DNA from: Tannerellaceae bacterium
GTDB lineage: Bacteria > Bacteroidota > Bacteroidia > Bacteroidales > Tannerellaceae
DNA length: 63,058 nt
NCBI GenBank assembly: GCA_031257015.1
Contig: JAIRPK010000041.1
Coordinates: forward strand, 1 to 63,058
Direction: 5' to 3'
Shown here: piece after piece, positions 7,980-17,115 of the stretch
How the letters are laid out: each line of letters starts with the position of its first letter
How positions within the stretch are numbered: position 1 is the stretch's first letter
Made by a program: the position numbers and the translations under genes
The notes under the pieces: model-generated
Database searches by the model: none
Seen by the model: only the letters and a program-made list of their open reading frames with translations
Told to the model about the DNA's origin: nothing

Positions 7980-10900
7980 ATGAGGATAAAACAAAAAAAC
8001 ATCATACTTGCGACCGTAGCGGTTGCAGTCATGGGATTAGCATGGGCGGCGTGGAAACACTTCGCCTCTGTCACGAATATAGCCTTGATTAATTTTCAAC
8101 CTTTCCAGACGGCAAGCATCGTCAAAGCCAATACAGATAAATTCATAAAATACGAAGATGTTCCCCTCGAAAGTTTAAACAGGCTCAAGCGCTTCGACTT
8201 CGTACTTGGCTTTGGCATGGGAATGCAAATCACTGCCGAGCAAAGAGCACAGATTCAGAGCGCAGCGGACAATGGCATCCCTCTTTATATTCACGGAGCG
8301 ACAAATCCGGATAATAACATCAACAATCTTGACAGTCTCCAGCGTAAATCCATTGCCGCTTATGTCAATAATGGCAATCGAAAGAATTATCAAAGCCTCG
8401 CCCGCTATATTCGCCAAGCCATAGACGCAAAAACATTCTTCGTTAATGCCCCGGACAGCGTGCAAACAGGAGAAACGGATGTCCTCTACCATCTTGATCC
8501 GGACATCTACTTTAAGGAAGTATCCACCTACGAAGAATATCTGAAAAGCAACAATTTTTACACAACCAATGCTCCACGCATAGCCATCATCGGAGGATTA
8601 AACGATCCCTTCGGCGGCAATCGCGACAATCTCGACAGCCTTATCGTCTCCCTCCAGTGCGCCGGAATGAACGTCTATCCCGTATCGTCATTCATGAAGC
8701 GCATGTCTTTCCTCCGCGAGATAGCTCCCGACGCCGTTATATACTTTGCCCACGGTCGGATGGCAATGGGACAGAATGATGCTGCCGTCGATTGGTTAAA
8801 AGAGCGCAATATTCCCGTCTTCGCCCCCATTTCCCTCCTGCAGACGAAGGAGGAATGGGAGGCCGACCCTATGGGCATGTACGGCGGCTTCTTCTCCCAA
8901 AGCATCGTAATGCCGGAACTTGACGGCACGATATATCCATACGTGCTCAATGCGCAGGAGATAGACGATGACGGCCTGTACCTGTTCAAAGCCATCCCTG
9001 AACGCCTGAATAACTTCACACAAATAGTCGCCAACTTCATTTCCCTGAAGCGGAAAAGCAATGCCGACAAGAAACTCGCCGTATATTACTTCAAAGGCGC
9101 GGGACAATCCTCCCTCACCGCTCAAGGCCTCGAAACCGTACCTGCTCTCCACAATTTCCTTAAACGGTTAAAAGCCGAAGGATACAATGTCAATAACCTC
9201 CCTGACAATGTAAAGGACTTTGAGAAGATACTCATGACCCAAGGCGCAGTATTAAGCACTTACGCCGAAGGCTCCTTCGACGACTTCCTTAAAAACGGGC
9301 AGCCAGCTCTCGTCGAGAAAAATGAATACGAAAAATGGGCATCCCTCTCCCTGCCAGCATCGCTTTACGCCGACGTGGTAAACACCTGCGGCGAGGCGCC
9401 CGGAGAATACATGTCCGTAAAAAAAGACGACCAATTCTGTCTCGCAGTAGCCCGAATCCAATTCGGCAATATCGCTCTGCTTCCACAGCCCATGGCCGGA
9501 TTAGGCGGCGACGCCTTCGCCATTGTACACGGAGCCAAGGCCGCACCCCCGCATCCCTACATCGCATCCTATCTCTGGGCGCATCATGCCTTCAAGGCCG
9601 ACGCCATGTTGCACTTCGGCACTCATGGAAGCCTGGAGTTCACGCCACAAAAGCAAGTCGCCCTGAGCGATTACGATTGGCCGGACCGCCTGGTCGGAAC
9701 CATCCCGCACTTTTATTATTATACAATAGGCAATATCGGCGAGAGCATGATGGCAAAGCGACGCTCATACGCCACGACCGTCTCCTACCTCACCCCAGCC
9801 TTTATGGAAACCGACATGCGTGGACAATTCAAAACCTTGCAGGATAAAATCAGGCGATATTACAAGACCGAAGGCAACGAACAATTACATGCCGCGCTGG
9901 AAGTAAAACGCATCACCATCCAAATGGGTATCCACCGCGATTTACGCCTGGACAGCATCCGTACCGAGCCATACAACGCAGAGGAAATCGAACGCATCGA
10001 AAACTTCGCCGAAGAAATCGCCAACGAAAAGATGAACGGCCACTTATATACATCCGGCATATCTTACAGCGACGAGAAAATCCGCTCAACAGTGATGGCC
10101 ATGAGCGCCGATCCCATTGCATACAGCCTCGCAAACCTCGACAAATTACGCGGCTCCGTCGACGGCAAGCAACTGGCCAATAAATCCTTCTTCACAGATA
10201 AATACCTCATCCCCGCAAAAGCCCTCGTCACCCGCATATTAAACGGCACAACCGTCACCGACGAACTGCTCTGCTCACTCGCCGGCATCACCACCAAAGA
10301 TTTGGAGGAGGCCAAAACAATTCTCGCCCCCCCCCGCCGCATGATGCCCGCCAATATGATGCCCTCGGCCAGTCCCAAAACGCAGGGCGGAAAGCAATCC
10401 TCAAGCGGAGGAGGCCACCCGGCATGGATCCCCAAAATCGGCCACCATCATGAACAGCCCAAAAACTCCGGCGCACAACCCGACAAACCAACCCTCACCG
10501 AAAAAGCCAAAACGGAATACACCCCGGAACAAAAAAATCGCGCCAGAGCAATAACCGAAATCGAACGCACGATACGCAATATCACCATCAATGAAAAAGC
10601 CTTGCGCGAAAGCCCGGAGATAGAATTTAAATCCCTTTTGAACGCCCTCGCCGGCGGTTATATCTCCCCCTCTTCGGGAGGCGATGCCGTTGCCAATCCG
10701 GCAGCCGTCCCCACCGGCAGAAACCTCTACTCCATCAACGCAGAGGCCACGCCATCAGAAGTAGCGTGGGACAAAGGCGTCGCTCTTGTCAACGCAACCC
10801 TCGAAAGCTACAAGAAACAGCATGGCGACTATCCCCGCAAAGTCAGTTACACCTTCTGGAGCAGCGAATTTATCGAAAGCGAAGGGGCAACCATCGCCCA

Positions 10901-12215
10901 AGTCCTCTATATGCTCGGCGTCGAGCCGGTAAGGGACGCCTACGGGCGCGTATCCGACTTGCAACTTATCAATATCAAAGACCTCGGTCGGCCTCGCATT
11001 GACGTCGTTGTGCAAACCTCCGGGCAATTCCGCGATTTGGCCGCCTCCCGCCTCGCATTGATAAGTCGCGCCGTCGAAATGGCCGCCTCCGCAAAAGACG
11101 AGGGCGACGACAATCATGTTTCCGCAAGCGCCATTGAAATGGAACGCAGCCTGGTCGAACAAGGCATATCCCCCAAAGACGCACGCGAAATGTCCGTACA
11201 GCGAATCTTCGGCGGCATAAACGGAATGTACGGCACCGGCATCCAGGCCATGGTAACAAGCGGAGATCGCTGGGAGGACGAAAAGGAAATAGCCAACGTC
11301 TACATTAATAATATGGGCGCCATATACGGAAGCGAAAAAACATGGGGGCAATTCCACGACGGCCTCCTCCGAACCGCCCTTCACAATACGGACGTCGTCG
11401 TCCAACCACGCCAAAGCAATACCTGGGGCGCACTTAGCCTCGACCACGTATATGAATTTATGGGCGGACTGAACCTCGCCGTTCGCAACGTAACCGGAAA
11501 AGACCCCGACGCATATTTTGCAGACTACCGCAACCGCAATAACGTGCGTATGCAGGAACTGAAAGAGGCCATCGGCGTCGAAGCACGCTCCACCGTCTTC
11601 AATCCCGCATACATCAAGGAAGTAATGAAAGGCAACGCATCAAGTGCGGCGCAGATTACGGAGGTCGTCACCAACACCTACGGATGGAACGTCATGAAAC
11701 CCAGCGCAATCGACAAAGAAATGTGGGATAAAATGTATAACATATATGTAAAGGACGAATACCAGCTGGGAACCGAATCCTTCTTCCGGCGCGAGAACCC
11801 CCACGCCCTTCAGGAAATCACCGCCGTGATGCTCGAAACCGTCCGCAAAGGAATGTGGCCGGCCTCCGAGCAGCAAATCGCCGACATCGCCGACCTGCAC
11901 GCCAGCCTCGTAAAGGAATTTGGCTCCACAGCATCCGGATTTGCCGCCGGCAACGCCAAACTCCAGGATTTCATCTCGCAAAAGCTCAACCCCTCATCGG
12001 CAAGCGACTACCGCAACAGTCTGGAAAAGATGAAAAAACCGGATGCTTCAACCGGCGACAACTCAAATGGCGTCGTCCTGAAAAAAAACGAAATAAGCAG
12101 TAACGAAAACGGCGAAACCAACTCGCTTAACGGACTGATGATTGCCGTCGCAGTATTGGCCGCCTTTATCGTCCTGCTCATCGTCTTGAAAAGAAAAAGA
12201 GCCGGAAAGGAATGA
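7980..12215 (+). CDS. hmuS: CobN/HmuS-family chelatase-like protein, membrane anchored
   Basis: 1,411 residues from the ATG at 7980 (a TTG at 7944 lies inside the promoter and is rejected). The family core is clear: HFGTHGSLEF near residues 545-554, the WPDRLVGTIPH stretch, AKRRSYAT, a WSSE motif near 960 (the CobN position of Trp-Gly-Thr/Glu), then LGRPRIDVVV and SGQFRD. Unlike cytoplasmic CobN it has a membrane helix at residues 6-24 and another at about 1381-1405, so the body probably sits in the periplasm. A low-complexity linker near 781-845 carries a GHHHE cluster. It leads a cluster with a polytopic protein, a TolQ-like channel and a DUF2149 protein, the order of P. gingivalis hmuSTUV. 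HmuS proteins are implicated in removing iron from heme; cobalt insertion is the alternative, but no cobalamin genes are nearby. Confidence 0.82.
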   Translation: MRIKQKNIILATVAVAVMGLAWAAWKHFASVTNIALINFQPFQTASIVKANTDKFIKYEDVPLESLNRLKRFDFVLGFGMGMQITAEQRAQIQSAADNGIPLYIHGATNPDNNINNLDSLQRKSIAAYVNNGNRKNYQSLARYIRQAIDAKTFFVNAPDSVQTGETDVLYHLDPDIYFKEVSTYEEYLKSNNFYTTNAPRIAIIGGLNDPFGGNRDNLDSLIVSLQCAGMNVYPVSSFMKRMSFLREIAPDAVIYFAHGRMAMGQNDAAVDWLKERNIPVFAPISLLQTKEEWEADPMGMYGGFFSQSIVMPELDGTIYPYVLNAQEIDDDGLYLFKAIPERLNNFTQIVANFISLKRKSNADKKLAVYYFKGAGQSSLTAQGLETVPALHNFLKRLKAEGYNVNNLPDNVKDFEKILMTQGAVLSTYAEGSFDDFLKNGQPALVEKNEYEKWASLSLPASLYADVVNTCGEAPGEYMSVKKDDQFCLAVARIQFGNIALLPQPMAGLGGDAFAIVHGAKAAPPHPYIASYLWAHHAFKADAMLHFGTHGSLEFTPQKQVALSDYDWPDRLVGTIPHFYYYTIGNIGESMMAKRRSYATTVSYLTPAFMETDMRGQFKTLQDKIRRYYKTEGNEQLHAALEVKRITIQMGIHRDLRLDSIRTEPYNAEEIERIENFAEEIANEKMNGHLYTSGISYSDEKIRSTVMAMSADPIAYSLANLDKLRGSVDGKQLANKSFFTDKYLIPAKALVTRILNGTTVTDELLCSLAGITTKDLEEAKTILAPPRRMMPANMMPSASPKTQGGKQSSSGGGHPAWIPKIGHHHEQPKNSGAQPDKPTLTEKAKTEYTPEQKNRARAITEIERTIRNITINEKALRESPEIEFKSLLNALAGGYISPSSGGDAVANPAAVPTGRNLYSINAEATPSEVAWDKGVALVNATLESYKKQHGDYPRKVSYTFWSSEFIESEGATIAQVLYMLGVEPVRDAYGRVSDLQLINIKDLGRPRIDVVVQTSGQFRDLAASRLALISRAVEMAASAKDEGDDNHVSASAIEMERSLVEQGISPKDAREMSVQRIFGGINGMYGTGIQAMVTSGDRWEDEKEIANVYINNMGAIYGSEKTWGQFHDGLLRTALHNTDVVVQPRQSNTWGALSLDHVYEFMGGLNLAVRNVTGKDPDAYFADYRNRNNVRMQELKEAIGVEARSTVFNPAYIKEVMKGNASSAAQITEVVTNTYGWNVMKPSAIDKEMWDKMYNIYVKDEYQLGTESFFRRENPHALQEITAVMLETVRKGMWPASEQQIADIADLHASLVKEFGSTASGFAAGNAKLQDFISQKLNPSSASDYRNSLEKMKKPDASTGDNSNGVVLKKNEISSNENGETNSLNGLMIAVAVLAAFIVLLIVLKRKRAGKE

Positions 12216-12317
12216 ATCTGGCCCAACATAAATCTCAAATAATATTTGCACTTCGATAAACCCAATGTCAATAAATCATGACAGCCAATAATCATTCCCG
12301 GAAATAAAATCGCCCAA

Positions 12318-13007
12318 ATGCAATACATCCTCCAAATATTAGTCCTTTTCATCCTCATCGGATGCCTGATGAAGCTCGGTTTCTGGAAGTTTTATCAAAC
12401 ATGCCTCTTCGGTTTATTATGTGCAATATTCATTATCGGCACAAGCCGGTGGGCTATACTGCAATCCAAAACACAGTTGGCGGACTGGATGGGCAACACC
12501 GGCATAATGCAGAACGCTGCCGTGCTGATTACCGTCGAATCCATGCTTGGGATAGCCTTCTGCATCGAAGAGCTTCGCGCCATGTTCGGAGTGAAAAAAA
12601 CTGTCTGGGGAAGGCTGAAAAAACTCTTCCTGCATGTCTATCCGGGCCTGCTGTTATTCCCCGTTTTATTCTATCTGCAAACGCAATTAATCTTTGCATT
12701 GCCGGGAACAAACTTTGCCTTTTCAGCATACACTTTTGCAGCGGCAATATTCATCGCGCTGCCATTGTTCAGCCTGGCGTTAAAGCGGATATGCCCGGAA
12801 AAAGAGCTGCGACTGGAAGTGTATTTCCTGATTAACCTCTTTGTTTGCATCATTGGATTAATATCGACGGTTAATGGCAACACGACGTACTCGGCAGTGA
12901 AAGAACCGATGAATATTAAAGCAATAGCGCTCTCGGCAACCATATTTATTATTGCGTTTTTGCTTGGATTTATAATCAACAAATATAAATGGTATATCAA
13001 AAAATAA
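12318..13007 (+). CDS. Polytopic membrane protein of the hmu cluster (HmuT position)
   Basis: 229 residues, almost entirely hydrophobic, with about six predicted membrane helices and a basic C-terminus (NKYKWYIKK). No soluble domain or catalytic motif is visible. It occupies the place of the third gene of hmuRSTUV-type loci, between the chelatase-like gene (102 bases upstream) and the TolQ-like gene (8 bases downstream), so it is probably in the same operon. A structural or channel partner of the TolQ-like protein in the inner membrane is the reasonable inference; no biochemical role can be read from the sequence. Confidence 0.65.
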   Translation: MQYILQILVLFILIGCLMKLGFWKFYQTCLFGLLCAIFIIGTSRWAILQSKTQLADWMGNTGIMQNAAVLITVESMLGIAFCIEELRAMFGVKKTVWGRLKKLFLHVYPGLLLFPVLFYLQTQLIFALPGTNFAFSAYTFAAAIFIALPLFSLALKRICPEKELRLEVYFLINLFVCIIGLISTVNGNTTYSAVKEPMNIKAIALSATIFIIAFLLGFIINKYKWYIKK

Positions 13008-13014
13008 AATAAGA

Positions 13015-13629
13015 ATGGAACTCATATCAAAATCTTTATTCTGGGTGGCAAACAGTCTGCTGATACCCGATATTATTATCCTCCTTCTCCTTTTCGGACG
13101 TTCGCTGCTGCTTGTCGGAAGTTTCTATAACCAGATGATGGTTAAGCGCCGGAATGATGCTTTATTCAATCGTAAAATAAAAGAACTGACTACGGAAAAC
13201 ATAAGCGAATTAAAATCATTATTACCACAAAAAGACGATTCGCTGTTTGTCAAATACCTTCGCGATTTACTCACAGCCGAAAGCAGCGAAGCATATTCGG
13301 AATATCTGCTTTCCAACCTCGAAAATGATGCAGACAAAGACCTTTCACTCTCCAAACTTCTGACAAAGATAGGCCCCGTCCTCGGATTGATCGGAACGCT
13401 TATCGCAATGAGTCCCGCCCTTGTCGGATTGTCAACCGGAGATATATCAGGCATGGCATACAATATGCAAGTCGTTTTTGCCACAACCGTCGTCGGCCTT
13501 GTCATTAGCGCCATCGGCCTTGTCACTCTGCAATCCAAGCAACGATGGTACGCCAAGGATGTTTACAATATCGAATATATATCACGCCTTTTAAACCGTA
13601 AAAATGAAAACTCGCAGAAGAACTTGTAA
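13015..13629 (+). CDS. hmuU: MotA/TolQ/ExbB-family proton channel protein
   Basis: 204 residues with an N-terminal helix (residues 13-35), a cytoplasmic helical loop, then the family signature of two linked helices: KIGPVLGLIGTLIAMSPAL near residues 122-140 and a second helix VFATTVVGLVISAIGLVTL near 155-173. Such proteins form proton-driven complexes with a single-helix partner and push energy to periplasmic or outer-membrane machines. The next gene, overlapping by 26 bases, encodes a small one-helix DUF2149 protein that could be the TolR/ExbD-like partner. Linked to the chelatase-like gene, it may power a metal-tetrapyrrole process; that coupling is inferred from the cluster. Confidence 0.82.
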   Translation: MELISKSLFWVANSLLIPDIIILLLLFGRSLLLVGSFYNQMMVKRRNDALFNRKIKELTTENISELKSLLPQKDDSLFVKYLRDLLTAESSEAYSEYLLSNLENDADKDLSLSKLLTKIGPVLGLIGTLIAMSPALVGLSTGDISGMAYNMQVVFATTVVGLVISAIGLVTLQSKQRWYAKDVYNIEYISRLLNRKNENSQKNL

Positions 13630-13957
13630 ATTCCTTAAAGAGGAAGACTCCGACCCCCTAAGCGTAGTCGTAAACCTCTTCGACGTGGCCATGGTTTTCG
13701 CCGTAGCCCTGATGGTAGCCATGGTAATGCACCTCAACATGACGGAGGTTTTCAGCCGGGAAGATTTCACCATCGTCAAGAATCCCGGCAAGGCCAACAT
13801 GGAAATAATCACCAGGGAAGGGGCAAAAATCAACAAATACACTCCCGCCGATGAACAGTCATCCGGCAAAACCAGGGGCAAGCGCGTTGGAATTGCATAC
13901 GAACTGGAGAATGGAGAAATCATCTATGTGCCGGAGGGCGCGGCATCTCCGAATTGA
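13604..13957 (+). CDS. hmuV: DUF2149 protein (HmuV position), probable TolR-like partner
   Basis: 117 residues. The sequence DPLSVVVNLFDVAMVFAVALMVAMV near residues 17-41 is the DUF2149 signature: an acidic/Asn-Leu-Phe-Asp entry into a single membrane helix, then a small periplasmic domain. Topology and position match the ExbD/TolR partner of the preceding TolQ-like protein, although the fold is not proven. The coding region overlaps its upstream neighbour by 26 bases, indicating translational coupling. It is the last gene of the hmu-like operon; no typical terminator follows, but a 21-bp palindromic array begins about 60 bases later. Confidence 0.75.
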   Translation: MKTRRRTCKFLKEEDSDPLSVVVNLFDVAMVFAVALMVAMVMHLNMTEVFSREDFTIVKNPGKANMEIITREGAKINKYTPADEQSSGKTRGKRVGIAYELENGEIIYVPEGAASPN

Positions 13958-14015
13958 GGATAAAATTTAGTATTTAGAGGTTAGAGCATTTATTTCAGTG
14001 AATTTTGCATCGCCG

Positions 14016-14393
14016 GTGTTGGGTTCAACATCGGCGATGTTATTTTTTTTATCATCCATGTTTGCCGTGACGTGAGATATGTTGCCCTCAACATCGGAAA
14101 TGTTTAACCCGGCATCAACCATGTTGGGCTATACATTGACAATATCCAAAACAACATCGCCAATGTTGGGGATAACGCCGGATATGTTGCCTCCAACATT
14201 GGAAATGTCGAGTCCAACATCGGCAATGTTGGTCCCAACATCGCGGATGCTGCCTCCAACATGCGCAATGTTTAGTCCGTCGTCGGCCATGTTGCTCCCA
14301 ACATAAAAAATGTTGCCTTCAACATCGGCCATGTTGTTTCCAACATTGGAGATGTAAAAGGCAACATTGAGAATGTCGAAGCCAACATTAGCC
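14016..14393. repeat. Palindromic tandem array C: 18 units of 21 bp (CAACAT...ATGTTG family)
   Basis: Eighteen units at exact 21-bp spacing lie between the end of hmuV and the convergent DUF3823 gene. The unit centres on the palindrome CAACATCGGCGATGTTG (8-bp arms around one G), joined by four variable bases. The middle bases vary between units while CAACAT and ATGTTG are kept. Array F near 39.9 kb has the same palindrome, the same period and also 18 units. No credible gene lies inside. Confidence 0.92.
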
Positions 14394-14544
14394 ATCCTCA
14401 AAGAATCATTCGCTGTTCAGGCTAATGTTTTCAATTTCCGCAATCAATTTTAAGTGTAGCGGAAATCAGCCGTAACAGCGTCAGTTTCAACTTTGAGAAC
14501 GCCCGCCATGTTATTGGATTGAATAAAAACCGCAGTAGCCAGGA

Positions 14545-15231
14545 TTAGAATGTTATTTCAAAGATTTCGGACATGTTGTAACGGCTTGACGGAGCTTCCT
14601 TGCAGCGTGCGCCTACTCGAATCCAGTATTTGCCGGATGCAAAGCCGGTGCGTGCGACGGTGATGGTCTTGTCCAGGTCATCGTCAGTGAGTGTAACGGC
14701 ATTGCCTCCTACTCCATCGGTTGCTTCGCTGCCGACAAGCGGAGTGCGGTTGGTGGCGAAGATGCGGTAGTCGAGTATGGTTCCGGCGTTTTTGGTGAGC
14801 TTGAATGAGACGGTGATGTCGTTGCTTCCGGATTTAGCTATGCTGACGTTCTTGATGCTTACGTATGGAGTGACGGTGAAGTTGACCGCCATGTCCTTGC
14901 CTGACGCGAGTGTCACGGTTTGGTGTTCTGGAATGATGAATGCTCCGGAGCCTGGATAGATTTCGTACTTGGCTGCGAAGAGTTTTGAGTTCGCGAAAGA
15001 GCCGTCGGCCTTGCCCCAGAATGTGCGGAACTGTGCGTTCGGGTATTGATCGCTTATTTCCTTGTAATAGATTTGAAAACCGTTGGGTTGCTCGGTGAGC
15101 AGGCCTTTGTTGGTGGTGGCATCTATGACTGTTCCCGATATGCCGGCGTCGGGGGCATCGTAATTGTCAACTTCGCAGGCGGTCATAATGATGGCCATGC
15201 AGAGGATGTATAATATGTTTATCAGTTTCAT
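14545..15231 (-). CDS. DUF3823-type SusCD-associated lipoprotein
   Basis: 228 residues. A signal peptide ends in the lipobox MTAC (Cys19). Residues ~25-110 form a carboxypeptidase-regulatory-like beta domain (GISGTVIDATTNKGL), and the rest a second beta domain (VTPYVSIKNVSIAKSGSNDITVSF), the two-domain layout of DUF3823 proteins. These are found at the end of some SusC/SusD operons and are thought to be surface glycan-binding lipoproteins. It is 21 bases after susD and is the last gene of the leftward locus. The substrate is not evident and no glycosidase is linked. Confidence 0.75.
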   Translation of the reverse strand: MKLINILYILCMAIIMTACEVDNYDAPDAGISGTVIDATTNKGLLTEQPNGFQIYYKEISDQYPNAQFRTFWGKADGSFANSKLFAAKYEIYPGSGAFIIPEHQTVTLASGKDMAVNFTVTPYVSIKNVSIAKSGSNDITVSFKLTKNAGTILDYRIFATNRTPLVGSEATDGVGGNAVTLTDDDLDKTITVARTGFASGKYWIRVGARCKEAPSSRYNMSEIFEITF

Positions 15232-15252
15232 ATAAATCTTTTTTTTTGATGG

Positions 15253-17106
15253 TTAATAACCGGGATTTTGAACGAGGTTGCCGTTTTTGGCGATTTCTGC
15301 GTCGGGGACTTTCAGGTAATAGTACTTGGGGTCGAAGGAAATCAGCTTGGTATTTGATTCCTGAGTGTCGAGTACGCGCAGGTAGTAGGCTTGTTTATCC
15401 CATACGTAAATCGGCCATAGGATTTGCGGGGCGGTATTGTCGTATTCCTTGTGGAAAGTTCGCCAGCGCCGAAGATCCCAGTAGGTTTTACATTCCCATA
15501 TAAATTCCATGCGTCGCTCCTTGCGGACGTCGTTGAGGGTTACGGTCGAGAAGACTTTGCCTGAACCGGCTCTTTTGCGGATAGCGTTCATGCAGGGAAC
15601 AGCATCGTTCGGTCGTCCAAGTTCAACGGCTGCTTCGGCAATGGTGAGCAGCACTTCGGTGTACCTTATCTCGACCATTGGTGTAACATCCTTGGAGCCT
15701 GAGGCTGTGACATCGTTGCGAGCCATGTTTTCATCGGGGTATTTGACGCAATAGAAGCCGGTGGATGTGGTATTGGTGTGCCCCATGCCGCTTTTTCCCT
15801 GTATGGTCATGTCGCCGTACTTGTCGTCGAGGTTTGTTGCCGTTTTGACGTCGCCCATGTTGAAGGCAGCTCCATCGACGAACTTGCCTTCTTCGAGAAT
15901 GCCCTTGCGGATGTCGATGATTTCGTTTTTGTAGACGCTCATGGGATATGCGGTTATTGCCTTGAAGCGTGGCTCCATCTCATCGAAGGCGTCGGCTGGT
16001 GAAGAATATAAATGTTTGCTGTAATTGGCGTCTGTGCCGAACTTTGCGTCCCAGTCGACCGGATTACCGTCGATGTCATCAAACTGCTTTACGAAGTCGA
16101 GCGTCATGTTGATGTGCATGGCGTAAGTTCCCCCAAGCTGGAAGGGCAAACAGTTCGCGCTTAATATGGGAGAATTGACTCCGTACTTGAAATATCGGGC
16201 GAACATTGTTTCCTTGTTTGAGGAGGAGACATCCTGATACATTTTGCGATAGTTTTTCATTGCGGCTTCGGGGCTGTCTGGATTGGCGCCGTAAAGTTCG
16301 TATCGTCCGCTGCTTTCTACTGCTTTTGCGGCAGTCCATGCGGTATTAAAATATTCTGTTGCTTTTGCTGTTGGAATACCGACAAGTCCGTTTTGCGCGG
16401 CGTGATGTCCGGAGTAAGAAGCAAGTGTTTCGGCTCCGTATTTTGCAATAGTGCCGGCTGTGATTGCGACCCGTGCCTTGAAAGCGAGAGCTACGTATTT
16501 GTTTACGCGCCCCTGTGACAATCCGCTGTTTTTATCGCTAGTTTCGGGAAGGAGCTTGATGGCTTCGTCGAGGTCCTTGAGGATAAAGTCGTAGACTTCG
16601 ACTTCCTTGCTACGGGGCAATTTCAGTTCTTCTATGCTTTCTTGCGGATAGTTCAATACGCGGTCAACGATAGGTACGCCTCCGTAATTCTGTACTAACC
16701 TGAAATAGCAGAAGGCGCGGACGAAATATGCTTCGCCCATCCATGCGTTGGCATAAAGTTCGTTGAACTGGCTCTTGTATTTAGGAAATTCCTGCAAGAA
16801 ATAACATGCGGTACGTATGGGAGTATAATCCCACCATCCGTTAGTAGCCTCGTTAATCATCGCAGCATTCTCAATAGCTTCCGGCAGGGCGTCGAAAGAA
16901 CTCATATCCATTCCGCGAGCGCCGTAATCCTGACGATCGGTCATGGGCATAGTCCGGTAAAGCTCCGCAATGTAGGCGGAAACGCCCGCTTCGGACGAGA
17001 AGAGGTCTTTGTCCGTCACGATATTCATCGGAGGAACGTCGAGCGTGTTGCAGGAAGAAATCATTAGTGCAACAGCAGCTATAATATAATGTATATTCTT
17101 CATCAC
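15253..17106 (-). CDS. SusD/RagB-family nutrient-binding lipoprotein (locus 1)
   Basis: 617 residues. Signal peptide with lipobox ISSC (Cys19), then NTLDVPP and helical tetratricopeptide-like SusD architecture: AYFVRAFCYFRLVQNYGGVPIV near residues 125-146 and the C-terminal signature VRKERRMEFIWECKTYWDLRRW near 525-546, ending VQNPGY. SusD proteins cap the SusC barrel and bind the incoming oligosaccharide or peptide at the cell surface. The gene follows susC by 9 bases and precedes the DUF3823 lipoprotein, forming a three-gene leftward operon. Ligand unknown. Confidence 0.93.
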   Translation of the reverse strand: MMKNIHYIIAAVALMISSCNTLDVPPMNIVTDKDLFSSEAGVSAYIAELYRTMPMTDRQDYGARGMDMSSFDALPEAIENAAMINEATNGWWDYTPIRTACYFLQEFPKYKSQFNELYANAWMGEAYFVRAFCYFRLVQNYGGVPIVDRVLNYPQESIEELKLPRSKEVEVYDFILKDLDEAIKLLPETSDKNSGLSQGRVNKYVALAFKARVAITAGTIAKYGAETLASYSGHHAAQNGLVGIPTAKATEYFNTAWTAAKAVESSGRYELYGANPDSPEAAMKNYRKMYQDVSSSNKETMFARYFKYGVNSPILSANCLPFQLGGTYAMHINMTLDFVKQFDDIDGNPVDWDAKFGTDANYSKHLYSSPADAFDEMEPRFKAITAYPMSVYKNEIIDIRKGILEEGKFVDGAAFNMGDVKTATNLDDKYGDMTIQGKSGMGHTNTTSTGFYCVKYPDENMARNDVTASGSKDVTPMVEIRYTEVLLTIAEAAVELGRPNDAVPCMNAIRKRAGSGKVFSTVTLNDVRKERRMEFIWECKTYWDLRRWRTFHKEYDNTAPQILWPIYVWDKQAYYLRVLDTQESNTKLISFDPKYYYLKVPDAEIAKNGNLVQNPGY

Positions 17107-17115
17107 TTTCAGTAT

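Noticed and set aside
10755..11447. 230-residue antisense frame inside hmuS
   Set aside because: It is the shadow of a GC-rich conserved gene on the other strand.
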